The notes under the pieces are model-generated. The model saw only the letters and a list, made by a program, of their open reading frames with translations, was not told where the DNA came from and ran no database searches. The translations under genes were made by a program, and so were the position numbers. Source: Lactifluus volemus (lineage: Eukaryota; Basidiomycota; Agaricomycetes; Russulales; Russulaceae). Taken from it: 61,821 nucleotides of DNA. This document shows positions 51,651-61,819 of this stretch, piece after piece. The stretch is taken from NCBI GenBank assembly GCA_022376515.1, contig WTXI01000220.1, forward strand, positions 1-61,821, in the 5' to 3' direction. Position 1 is the stretch's first letter, and the number at the start of each line of letters is the position of its first letter.

Positions 51651-54319
51651 ATGGGCAAAAGGCAATGGACTACACCGGAGCAGCGAACTTGGCTCGAGGC
51701 GCTCGTCCCTGCGTTCGTCCAGGCTCAACAAGAGAAGGCGACCAGATCTTTTTTTGACGACACTTACAACAGATGGTACGAAAAATGGCCGACCGCAGCC
51801 CCAAGCGACGAGGAAATTAAAGCTGAAGGGAGCGCAGAGAAGGCACTCGCGTCCAAGCGTAAGGCCACTGATAGTGTAAGCGTTTGTGCAGTGGATTCGC
51901 AACGGTGTAAAATTTACCTTCGTGTTCCAGCGCATAAAATTCTGGTTTCATAACCATACCAGAGGTTCTTCATCAGGTGCCGGAACCAGAGGTGTGCTGA
52001 AATTATGCGCGCCGTCGAAAGTCATGCAACCCTGGCAAGCATACCTGAACAAATTTCAAAATACGAAGCTGAAGGAGAAAATCGACAAGGCCTGGCAGCA
52101 GTACTTGAGCGAGGTCCCAGAAGGCCAGAAACCAGAAAAGACGCTCTTCGAGATTAGGAATAAACTGGCTCAACAGCTGTACGAAGCTGAAACAGCCGAG
52201 GTCAAACGGGAGGTTGAGGAGCATCGTAAAAGTATGAGGGTCAACAAGGAAGCGTCTGACCTCGCCGAAAGGAACAGGTCCTTCCAAAGGTACGATCTCC
52301 ATTAGACTCGGAGTTGTTAGAGTGCACCAAACTTACATATTCTTTGGCGAAAAGTTCAATCGATAAGCTTCCTCGCACACTTCAGGTCGCTACGGAATCC
52401 ATTGCTAAACAGACGGGATGGAATGTCTTGGTAATCGTGGGTGGACCGAACCCGCGTCTGGGAGGGAAAATTACGACGCTCGCGTAAGTCGATCATCAGC
52501 ATCGAGTGTTCGATATCGGACTTACCTTCTTCCAGTCTTCATCAAGGTACGACGACGGATGGAAAGACATTTGAAGGCTTCTTGGGGAACGACCGCTTCG
52601 AGAAGAAGGTTATGTCGAAGTTTGATGACTTTTTGCACGAATCCTTCGGTGAGTGGATGTTGGCGTTTGGAGTGCGATGTGTGGTGACGTGACGCCCATG
52701 TTTAGATCAGGGGGAATGTACCGCTCGAGCCCTCAATATAGGGTCAAAGGAGAACACTCCCGTGCTCGAATCCATCACGCTCTCCGATTCCGATTCCGAC
52801 GATGACGATGGCGATGACGATGACGATTACGAACGCTCTAAGACTCGGAAGAACGCGAAATCCCGGTCCAGCTCAGGAACAACCTCCATGCGTCTCCGCG
52901 AATTCGAACAGGAGAAGGCGAAGAGGATTGCAAGGAACAAGAAGCTCCTACTAGAAATGATTGGTCCAGTTGAAGGGATCCAGGATGTCGACCAGGACCC
53001 AAGGGAATGTGGGCGAGATCCGGAGTTGGCGTCTCTCGGCGATGTGTAGGTTGTTTGCACTTATGTATGTGGTAACGTGCTCACCCGTCTATAAGCCGCG
53101 CTGAGACTGGGTCGGCACCGAGAGACCAAACTGATGACGGTATCGGCGTGGCGGGCACTGGAGAATCTACCGCAGGTCTCGGGCTAGAGGATGGTTTGTC
53201 CCCTCCTTCACTCACGATCCAACGAGCTGCTGACACCGAGACAACAGCAACGGCGGCTTCACCATCCGAGTCCGCCAACCACACCTGCTGTGAGAATCTT
53301 ACCACCGCAGAGATCCTTCCGACAGCTGTTGATGACTTGGAGACTCAATCGACTGTGGATGGACTTGGGATTGGTGCCGTTCTGGAAGATGGGCAGGCTC
53401 AGGCTCATGGTCAGTGTCCATACTACGACGTATCCCCATGAGACTTCTTGAGTTTTGTGTTTTACAGTTTTAGCATCTTCCCAAGGCATCACTGCTCCTT
53501 CAGCTGGTGACTGCAGCCGTTCTGCTTCACCATTTATAACCCTTGACCCACCTGCGGATTCGTTCTATGCAAACCAATGGTTTGCACCCTGGCTTGCCCA
53601 TTTTCGACAGGTGTCAACTGATGCTTCTTGGCAAGCTTTGGTGACAGAATGGGCACAGTATGAAGCCTTGAACCCACCAGATGGGGTAAGCTTCCTTCAT
53701 TCCTGTTTGTTATTTTGCCTCATGCCCCATTGCAGAGGTTACCCACTGCATCACGTCCAGAAGAAGTCCATTGGTGGATCAAGCGCAAAAGGGTTGTGAG
53801 CCTCCTTCCATCCATTGAGAAACCATCTGAATTTGGAGCAATGTGGATGCTATGGTGGGTGAAGATGCAGCCAACTTGGCGTGGGGGTGAGTCTTTAGTC
53901 AAGACCTTGCCAACTGAAGCAAACTGGGAGCCAATCTTGCGTGGTGGTTCAAATGGCCTCTCCATGGTTGTTATGGCTCTCTCGTGGTGGGTCCATGCCA
54001 TGGGGTTAAATGGCCAGCAGGATTTGGAGCTCTTGGTGGCCATCAATGATGTGAAGTGGGCACTGTCAGAACTTGTAGTGATGTTGTCAACTGCAAGCAC
54101 AAATACCCGGAAGAAGCACTCTCGAGAGGAAACCATGCAGGAAGAACTGGTTTCAAAGAGGTGTGTAAGATTTTCACTCTATTCTATTGTGATATATGAT
54201 TGAGAGATGGCAGAGCTAGAATGGCAGTCTGATAAGACTTTCTTCATAAAGAGTGTTTCTTTTGATTATATAATAGTAAATATGACTGCAGGCTGGTGGG
54301 AAAAGTAGAACCAATATGA
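51651..54319 (+). CDS. Companion gene of the KDZ transposon, function unknown
   Basis: ATG 51651. Exons: 51651-51875, 51931-52289, 52355-52483, 52536-52648, from 52706, then further exons; the final one ends at TGA 54317-54319. Junctions from exon 1 to 5 were checked in frame. N-part: MGKRQWTTPEQRTWLEALVP, FWFHNHTRGSSSGAGTRGVL and WQAYLNKFQNTKLKEKIDKA, a helical, DNA-binding-looking region. Then ESIAKQTGWNVLVIVGGPNP, an acidic Asp/Ser tract, a basic helix (MRLREFEQEKAKRIARNKKL), a low-complexity linker, and a C-part with WFAPWLAHFRQV, EEVHWWIKRKRVVSLLPSIE, MLWWVKMQPTWRG and WEPILRGGSNGLSMVVMALS. I recall similar proteins in many agaricomycetes, often beside KDZ transposases, but know no function. 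The stop lies next to the satellite. Confidence 0.82.
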
Positions 54320-55490
54320 AATTACAATTTTTATTACAACCATTCAAAATTTATTACAATCACCCAGAATCCATTTACAATTTTATTACAACCAATTACA
54401 ATTTTATTACAATTATATTACAATCATTCACAATCATATCACAATCATTCACAATTATATCACAATCATTTACAATCATATCACAATTATTCACAATTTT
54501 ATTACAATCATATTACAACCATTCACAATCATATCACAATCATTCACAATTTTATTACAATTATATTACAATCATTCACAATCATATCACAATCATTTAC
54601 AATTTTATTACAATTATATTACAATCATTCACAATCATATTACGACCATTCACAATCATATCACAATCATTCACAATTTATTACAATTATATTACAATCA
54701 TTCACAATCATATCACAATCATTCACAATTTTATTACAATTATATACAATCATTTACAATCATATCACAATTATTCACAATTTTATTACAATTATATCAC
54801 AATCATTCACAATTATATCACAATCATTCACAATTTTATTACAATTATATTACAATCATTCACAATCATATTACGACCATTCACAATCATATCACAATCA
54901 TTCCATTTTTTACATTATATTACAATCATTACAATCATATCACAATTATTCACAATTTTATTACAATCATATCACAATCATTCACAATTATATCACAATC
55001 ATTCACAATTTTATTACAATTATATTACAATCATTCACAATCATATTACGACCATTCACAATTATATCACAATCATTCACAATTTTATTACAATTATATT
55101 ACAATCATTTACAATCATATCACAATCATTCACAATTTTATTACAATCATATTACAATCATTCACAATCATATTACAATCATTTACAATCATATCACAAT
55201 TATTCACAATTTTATTACAATCATATTACAATCATTCACAATCATATTACAATCATTCACAATCATTCACAATTTTATTACAACCATTCACAAATTTATT
55301 ACAATCATTTACAATCTTATTACAACCAATCACAATTTAATTACAATCATCTACAATTTTATTACAACCATTCACAATCTTATTACAACCATTTACAATT
55401 TTATTACAATCATCTACAATTGTATTACAACCATTCACAACCCTATTACAACCATTCACAATTTTATGACAATATCATTACAACCATATC
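54320..55490 (-). repeat. Right subterminal 21-bp minisatellite
   Basis: The same 21-bp repeat in inverse orientation (AATCATTCACAATCATATCAC and TTTATTACAATCATTCACAA forms). Here a second variant, with ATATCACAATCA, alternates with the ordinary unit; it is rare on the left. A 397-codon frame through it is spurious. Confidence 0.92.
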
Positions 55491-55600
55491 ACAATGTCCC
55501 TATATATAATTACAATATTGTCATTAAAGGTTGTGGTATTATACACATCGCAAATGCGCATTTGCCATAGGTATTGTGATAAAAGTGGTAGCTACCAGTG
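55310..55600 (-). repeat. Right terminal inverted repeat of the KDZ element
   Basis: Inverted match of 44230-44520. Palindromes at 55550-55565 and 55586-55597 mirror those on the left. Confidence 0.9.
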
Positions 55601-55607
55601 CCCTTCC
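55601..55607. other. Right target-site duplication of the KDZ element
   Basis: CCCTTCC, identical to 44223-44229. Confidence 0.8.
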
Positions 55608-57532
55608 CAATTTTGGCTCTGATGCTCCTGAGCATCTGGATGGGGTCCTCGTCGTCACCAACTTGTGTGGTTTCATCATCCTCCTTTTTGCTGGTTCTAG
55701 CCCTGGGCTGCTGTGGCGGTTTGGGATCGTTTTGCCTCTTCTTTTTAGGGCAATCCCTGGAGAGATGTCCTTGCTCTTTGCAGAAGAAACACCGTCCCTC
55801 CTTTCTCAATCTTTGTTTTTCATCCGCTTTAGCTGAGTCGGTTCTGGTGACATCGATGTCCATGGCCCAGGGATCTTTCTGAGGGGGGTTTCCTTCTTCT
55901 TGGCCATGAGCTGGCTGGCCCACCGAGGGACGTCCTTTCTGAAGCTAATTTCATGCTTCAATTGTTGGTACGCGTCGTGGTGCTGGGTGGCCAGCTCCTG
56001 CCAGCCTCTCAGGGTGTTTGGGTTGGCCCCTACTTGTTTGAGCATGCTGGTGAGGAGCCCTAGGTCTAGTCCCCTCTTGTACATTCTGATGGTGCCGTTG
56101 CTGTCAGCGTCCCACCCCGCCTTCTTTCTGAGACGATTGAATTCGGCTGTATACTGGGCCAAGTTTCCTTTCTTCATCTCCAAGTGTTCTAGCCTTGTGA
56201 TCGCATCGTCTTCCTCGTTGGTGTCTTTGAAGGCATCGTCTAGGGCATCCTCAAAGTTGGTCCACAGGATTTCTGCATTCTCTCCATGCTGGACTACTTC
56301 CTGCTCGATGGTGTCCAGGTAATCTTGTACCCATGCTGACACCAGCGGTCCTTTGACCATCCCTAGCATTGTCATGACGCGATTGTAGAGAACCAGCATG
56401 TCATCGTGGTTTCGGTTGATGGCTTTGTACATGCGCCACTCGGTTTTGAAGACGTCATAAAGGCCCTTCTCTCCTTTGAATGGCGTGGGTGGTATCCCCT
56501 TTAGCCCATTCCTGGGAGGAGCAACTGGTTGAGCCCGGCGGCTGCCGCTGCGGCGCCTCCGCCCCACCGCCTCCGCCTCCACCGCCTCCGCCTCCACCGC
56601 CACCGCCACCACCACCACCGCCACCACTCTGGCTTGGCCCTGCCATTGTCGTGACTTGGGTCGGCTGTGTCAAGGTTGCCGAGCGGGTGAACATGGGGGT
56701 TGGCGCAGCGATGCTAAGGGCACTCATGGCATGGTCTATGGGGGTGACTGGCGTGATCATTCTTGGTTCTTCGTTTTCTTGTGTAGGCGGGGGTTCTCTG
56801 TTTTGGCCGTCATCGGAGGAGGAGTTTGCTCCGCCGAGTCCTGTTGGGGGGACGTTGCTCCATCTCCGTCCTCACTCTCGTCTTCACTGGCTTCTGATGG
56901 TTGCAAGGAGGAGGGGAGAGCTAATTCATTGAGGATATAGTCGTATTTGGTGAACTTCATGGTGGGATCGGTCCAGTACTCGCTGTTTGACCAATAGATG
57001 TTATACCACCGGTTATTGATGAATTCGCAAGGGGATCTGTACTTGGTTCTTGATCCTTCCTCTACGTGATAGGAGTGATAGGTCGTCGGTTTCTGATATA
57101 ATTGGTGCGTTTGTCTCCTTTCTTCCAAAAATCTGATGCTTCCTTTCTGTTCGATGGTTAGGTCGTCGTCCTCTCTGGGAATGACCCTTGTTCCTAGGTC
57201 GTCTTCGTTTGTATCCCAGACAACGATTAAAGATCCGTCGTTATTCCTGTCCAGCCTTGCGTATGGAAGGCGATGTGATCCCCCGGTAGGTAGAGGATTA
57301 ACGTGTTTCCTTGTTCAGATTGGAACAACTCTGTTCCTGCACCCAAGATTGTTTCCAGGTGTCCAATGGTGCGTATACAGGAGACGCTGACTTCTTTCCA
57401 GCACCTTTGCTCCGATCTTCGTTTGGCGTTATACTGTTTCTGTATCGCCTCGTTCTTGTTCAAGTGTGCGTCAATCAACAATTCTTTGATCCGCAGGTAG
57501 ATTGGTTGTCGTAGATAGTCCCCAGTGGACAT
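55601..57532 (-). pseudogene. gag: gypsy 1 gag, frameshifted and interrupted
   Basis: Starts at ATG 57532, only 12 bp after the primer-binding site. Pieces in order: MSTGDYLRQPIYLRIKELLI with LETILGAGTELFQSEQGN; HSYHVEEGSRTKYRSPCEFI; a linker with 21 consecutive Gly (56570-56633 region); the capsid-like PTPFKGEKGLYDVFKTEWR, YLDTIEQEVVQHGENAEILW, LEMKKGNLAQYTAEFNRLRK; and the CCHC knuckle CFFCKEQGHLSRDCP (about 55760-55805). Four or more frame changes (near 57230, 56760, 56630 and 55900). The KDZ element cuts it at 55600, the last residues lying at 44174-44229. Confidence 0.88.
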
Positions 57533-57544
57533 CTACTAGGGAAG

Positions 57545-57556
57545 AGCTTCGGCTTT
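57545..57556 (-). other. Primer-binding site of gypsy 1, complementary to its own LTR
   Basis: The 12 bases directly after the 5' LTR read AAAGCCGAAGCT on the sense (minus) strand. They are exactly complementary to the sense-strand AGCTTCGGCTTT at 57801-57790 in the LTR, the predicted transcript 5' end. This is the arrangement known from the Tf1/sushi group. Confidence 0.8.
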
Positions 57557-58072
57557 TGTTACGGCTCGACTAGGGCCGGGTCCCAACTAGGGTTCTGGTT
57601 TGTTCTGGTCTCTCCTAAGACCTGGGCTCAGGGACACTCCAAGTGTCGACACGCTGAGTCCTGTGGTGTTGTAGCACAACCACCAAGCTTCAATGACCCT
57701 ACTAGGGTGTATAGGAGGGTAAGAGAAGAGAGGGAAGAGGAGAGGAGGAGTTCTGTCTTTCTGGAGAGGGAAACAAGTCGATTTGAGTCAAAGCCGAAGC
57801 TGGGGTACAAGCTACCAGCTGAGGCCTACTTATACAATGTACGCTAATTGTTCTACCAAACTAGGGTGGACAATAAACAGGGAGTCAAGACAATAGAACG
57901 CGAGAACAATAGAGGCTCGGAACAATAACACTGGACTAACTGGGATAGACACATAGCACAATCAGAACAATAGAACAGTCAGCACAATAGAGACAATGTG
58001 GACAGGACGTCATCAGGGTGAGTAAGCGGTTTAGGGAGGCATAGGGTCCAACGTGTCCTGCATTCTGTAACA
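57557..58072 (-). repeat. gypsy 1 5' LTR
   Basis: 516 bp. On the minus strand TGTATAAGTAGG at about 57829-57840 is a TATA box; 33 bases after its TATA the LTR reads AGCTTCGGCTTT (57801-57790), the likely start of the R region and of the mRNA. Confidence 0.9.
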
Positions 58073-59100
58073 CCTTGAATACCAGCGTCATGCCTTCATC
58101 TTTGACGAAGAAGCAGCAAAACGCTTCCCTCCTAGCCGAGGAAAATTTGACATGGAGATAAAGTTAAAACCAGACGCACCTGACATCATTAACTGCAAAG
58201 TTTCCGCTAACTGAAGAAGGGAAAGGAAATTACAAAGAAATTCCTCAAAGAACATCAGGAGAAAGGCTATATCGAGCAAACGGACTCCCCTTGGTCTTCG
58301 CCCTGGTTCCTCATCCCTAAAGCAGACGGAAGTTCTAGACCAGTTCAAGATTATCGACGCGTCAATGAACATACCATCCCTGACGTTATCCTCTCCCCCG
58401 CATCGAAAATCTTCTAGAACAACTCCATGGCATGCGATATTTCACCACCCTTGACATCCGATGGGGATACCACAATATCCGCATCAAAGACGAAGACCAA
58501 TGGAAAGCCGCCTTTAAAACTCCCTATGGTCTTTTTAAGCCTAAAGTAATGTTCTTTGGACTACGGAATTCTCCAGCAGTCTTCCAAAGATTCATGGATG
58601 CCGCTTTTGCCGACCTTGTCAACAAATATCCAGGGCGTATCCTAATCTATATGGATGACGTCCTTATTGTTCCGACAACTTAGAAGAACTTCGGGAAATC
58701 ACTCACACAGTTCTCACACGCGCCGTGAACTCTCCCTATTCTTCAAAGCGTCAAAATGCCACTTTGAAAAAGAACAAGTCAAATACCTTGGTATTGAAGT
58801 CCGCGATGGGAAGATAACAATTGACCCAACAAAGAGAAATGGTCTTGCTAATTGGCCTACGTCCTTACAAAAGTCGAAGACGTCAGAAGTACCCTTGGCG
58901 TCCTCGGTTTTCAACGACCCTTCATCCGCGGCTTTGCCGACATCGCACGACCCATTACTGCACTTCTAAAGAAGGGGGTGAAGTTCGACTGGACCGATGA
59001 GTGCAGTAATGCCCTAAAAATTTTACTCCAACGCGTACAAGAAGACCCAGTCCTATACCGACCTGACTACTCAAAACCCTTTGAACTCGAAGTAGATGCC
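58073..59100 (+). pseudogene. gypsy 2 reverse transcriptase, frameshifted
   Basis: FDMEIKLKPDAPDIINCKV is followed by a frame change near 58205, then GYIEQTDSPWSSPWFLIPKA, another change, then FTTLDIRWGYHNIRIKDEDQ, FGLRNSPAVFQRFMDAAF and the catalytic YMDDV in RILIYMDDVLIV (about 58640-58665). The thumb follows in other frames (FFKASKCHFEKEQVKYLGIE; VRSTLGVLGFQRPFIRGFAD). At least four frame changes. Confidence 0.88.
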
Positions 59101-59640
59101 TCCCAATATGCCACTGGGCAGTCCTACTTCAAAGAGACAAAGATAACAAACCAAGAGCAGTCGGTTATGACTCACACACCTTCAACGCTGCAGAAAGAAA
59201 TTACCCAGTCTATGACCGCGAACTCTAGCAGTCGTCAGAGGACTCCTTCGATGGGAACACGTGTTATTATCTCACCATTCCCAATCAAAGTATACACTGA
59301 CCACAACAATCTCCGATTTTATCGATCACCACGAAATTGCACGAAGAGTGGCACGCTACCTGAGCAAGTTAGCAGAGTTTAACTTTGAACTCATCCACAA
59401 ACCTGGCGCTACAAATCGTGCCGACGCCCTGTCACGACACCCCATTCCCAAAGGCGATGATGACAATGAAGACGTCGTGGTGTTACCTGACAAGCTCTTT
59501 GTTCAAGCAATGGAACTTCACTCCATTGAAGAGCGTGTTTGGAGCACAAAAAGAAAATGACGACCTCATGAAACAATGGGCTGAAGAACATCAGCTAGAG
59601 CAAGATCACAAGGACAGTGGTGGAAAGCGGACGCTCCAGT
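59100..59640 (+). pseudogene. gypsy 2 RNase H and tether
   Basis: FELEVDASQYATG holds the first Asp, KVYTDHNNLRF a later one; HEIARRVARYLSKLAEFNFE and IHKPGATNRADALSRHP follow in another frame (shift near 59320). An acidic DDDNEDVVVLPDKLF linker leads to integrase. Confidence 0.85.
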
Positions 59641-60540
59641 AGTCCCTGAGAACGACCAACTGAAGAAAGATATACTCTGGCGTTATCATGACCATCAGCT
59701 CGCTGGCCATCCAGGCATCGCCAACACCATGATAGAAGTCTTCCATAACTTCTGGTGGCCTGGACTCAAGCAGTATGTCACCAATACGTCAAGGGATGCG
59801 CCACATGCCAGTCAACGAAACCCCTTACCCATCGCCCAAAACCCCCATCGCTCCCATCGAACCACGAGAACAGGAAGCATCCAATGTTCCTTTCCAAGTC
59901 GTGGCGATGGACCTTATCACGGATCTTCCCGAGTCACATGGATATGATTCCATCCTCACATTGTTGATCACGATTGCACTAAAGCTGCCGTCTTCTTACC
60001 GTGTACAAAAAAGATCACCACGGAAGAAGTTATCGACCTATACATCTCCAATGTTTTTCCGAACTACGGCATTCCCCGAAGAATCATCTCTGATAGAGAT
60101 CCCCGCTTCACATCACACCTAGCCACGGGGCTCTGCCAGAAACTCAAGATATCGCAAAATATCAGTACTGCCTATCACCCTCAAACGGACGGTCAATCGA
60201 AAGAAGCAACCAACGAGTAGAACAATATCTCCGCATCTACAATGATTACATGAATGACTGGTCCACACTTCTGCCCATGGCCCAGTTCGTCATAACTCAT
60301 GGCCAAACGCCACAACCGGATTTACTCCGTACGAACTTCATCGGATATACCCCTCTTGTCGCAACCTCTCGGATCACAAGCCATCTACCCTATGTCAACA
60401 AAAGATCCGAAGAACTCAAAAACATCCGAGAAAAAGCCCGATCAGCAATGAAACACGCACAGACCCTCCTTCACAAACGCACAGAACACAAAAGGGTCAA
60501 CGCCACTACCGAAAATATGCCGTAGGAGAAAAGTCTGGCT
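59640..60540 (+). pseudogene. gypsy 2 integrase, frameshifted
   Basis: Zinc region: HDHQLAGHPGIANTMIEVFH, NFWWPGLKQYV and CATCQSTKP. Core: VVAMDLITDLPESHGYDSIL (first Asp), ISDRDPRFTSHLA-like (second, near 60090) and NISTAYHPQTDGQS followed by the catalytic Glu region, where a frame change near 60197 occurs. Then NDYMNDWSTLLPMAQF. Frame changes also near 59800, 59960 and 60110. Confidence 0.87.
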
Positions 60541-60559
60541 TGAAGGTACCAATCTCAAA

Positions 60560-61606
60560 ATGACGCACCTTAGCAGCAAGCTAGCCCCAAAACGCTACGG
60601 ACCTTTTACAATCACCAAAGTCATATCACCGGTAGTTGTACGCCTCAAACTCCCAGATCGATGGCAGATTCATGATGTGTTTCACACATCACTGATCGCT
60701 CCCTATACGGAAACACCCGAACATGGTCCGAACTTCGAACAGCCTCCACCGGAACTTGTAGACGGAGAAGAGGAGTACGAAGTAGAAGCTGTTCTAGGGT
60801 CCAGACGTATCGGACCAAAGAACAAGACCAAACTCCAATATCTCCTAAAGTGGAAAGGCTATTCCGCCGCACACAACACATGGGAACCAGCTGAGAATGT
60901 TGACGCTCCAGAACTACTCACAGCCTTTTACAAAGCTCAACCAAAAGCTATAAGAACCCTCTTGCTTCAGCAAGAAACGACATCACCAACTTTCATCCCC
61001 ACCACTACAACTACCACCACCACACACCTTTACCAAACTCCCTCACAATTCGCTATATGCAACATGTCCCAGCCCAATATGACCTACCCGCACCACGTCC
61101 CATCCGCCCGTCCACCCATCGTCCCTCTCTACCAATCATCGTTCGGCCTCTCCACCGTTTATCCCAGTGACTATACACGGCGTCAGAGAAACCGATCTCC
61201 CGACCCCCGTTCTCCCCTTATACCCGCGAATTACCCCGTCGACGCCCTTAGAGAATCGCTCTTCCAGGCCTGCGAATTCGCAGCATGGGCCATACAGCAA
61301 CCCAAACCGACGAGTTCGCTTTGGGACTACCTCACACCTACTCCGACCACCCGCGGACCCCACTCCCCGTCCTCGCATCGCCAACGTGGCACGAGGACCT
61401 CCCCGATTTTGGTGGACTCCCGCGGAGCGACGCCGCCCCCTCCCCGCCAAACAACCAACTACCCTCCTTACCAAGCTCACCGGCCTCTAACGTCCGCGAC
61501 TCGCCCGCCTCATCTGTCTCCCCTATCCAGGACGACGAACTCGGATGGGCATTTGATAATGACGGCAACATTGACGACGACGAGTGGCCAAGGAGTCAAT
61601 TCATGA
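60560..61606 (+). CDS. gypsy 2 chromodomain with Pro-rich C-terminal extension
   Basis: Open frame beginning in the integrase end (MTHLSSKLAPKRYGPFTITK, VFHTSLIAPY), then the chromodomain GEEEYEVEAVLGSRRIGPKN with YLLKWKGYSAAHNTWEP. After it comes an extension rich in Pro, Thr and Arg, with a SLFQACEFAAWAIQQ helix. The real end is uncertain: another frame (61285-61656) with DDELGWAFDNDGNIDDDEWP looks coding and probably continues the extension after a frameshift near 61280. The ATG is internal to pol. Confidence 0.8.
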   Translation: MTHLSSKLAPKRYGPFTITKVISPVVVRLKLPDRWQIHDVFHTSLIAPYTETPEHGPNFEQPPPELVDGEEEYEVEAVLGSRRIGPKNKTKLQYLLKWKGYSAAHNTWEPAENVDAPELLTAFYKAQPKAIRTLLLQQETTSPTFIPTTTTTTTTHLYQTPSQFAICNMSQPNMTYPHHVPSARPPIVPLYQSSFGLSTVYPSDYTRRQRNRSPDPRSPLIPANYPVDALRESLFQACEFAAWAIQQPKPTSSLWDYLTPTPTTRGPHSPSSHRQRGTRTSPILVDSRGATPPPPRQTTNYPPYQAHRPLTSATRPPHLSPLSRTTNSDGHLIMTATLTTTSGQGVNS

Positions 61607-61633
61607 CAGCACGCATCCCTTCACTGCAAGACT

Positions 61634-61819
61634 TGCATGGAACGGGTCGTCAATAGTAGCAGTGGAACCGCCGCTGATAGTGCCGCAGCCAGGATCACGC
61701 ACACGCCCTATTGTGGTCGATGCAAGCGACGAAACCCCGGGCACCTCTACGTCGAGTGCCCCCTCCACCACTGGTGTGAGTGGTGTGCTGACTACGGCCA
61801 TCCAGGCCCTTCGTGTCAT
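61634..61819 (+). pseudogene. Two zinc knuckles at the end of gypsy 2 pol
   Basis: Same frame as 60560 but beyond its stop: YCGRCKRRNPGHLYVECPL, then HHWCEWCADYGHPGPSC. The second is an exact CX2CX4HX4C knuckle, the first a CX2CX6HX4C variant. Such knuckles normally sit in gag; here they lie after the chromodomain. The window ends directly after the last Cys-His. Confidence 0.75.

Larger units (their letters stand above)
44230..55600. mobile_element. KDZ (Kyakuja-Dileera-Zisupton) DNA transposon with two extra genes
   Basis: 11.4 kb, nested in gypsy 1 gag. The ends are inverted repeats of about 290 bp that continue into 21-bp minisatellites. The interior holds a KDZ transposase (minus), a viroplasmin-like gene (minus) and a companion gene (plus). 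Target duplication CCCTTCC. Removing the element and one duplication restores the gag frame across the site, which fixes both borders to within a base or two. The terminal bases are GAG on the left and CAC on the right (complement), so the outermost three are not matched. Confidence 0.93.
38942..58072 (-). mobile_element. Ty3/gypsy chromovirus 1, split by a KDZ transposon
   Basis: Two LTRs of 517 and 516 bp with perfect TGTTACGG...CCGTAACA ends on the left copy enclose, in minus-strand order, primer-binding site, gag with CCHC knuckle, protease, reverse transcriptase, RNase H, integrase, chromodomain and a long extension, then a polypurine tract. Reverse transcriptase before integrase, plus the chromodomain, makes it a chromovirus. 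The gene body carries several frameshifts. Without the 11.4 kb insertion the element would be about 7.8 kb. The 5-base flanks (GGGGG left, CCTTG right) do not match, so the two outer junctions are not from one simple insertion. Confidence 0.93.

Noticed and set aside
54316..55509. A 397-codon plus-strand frame in the right minisatellite
   Set aside because: Same cause: 21-bp unit periodicity. The true end of the companion gene is the TGA at 54317-54319 in another frame.
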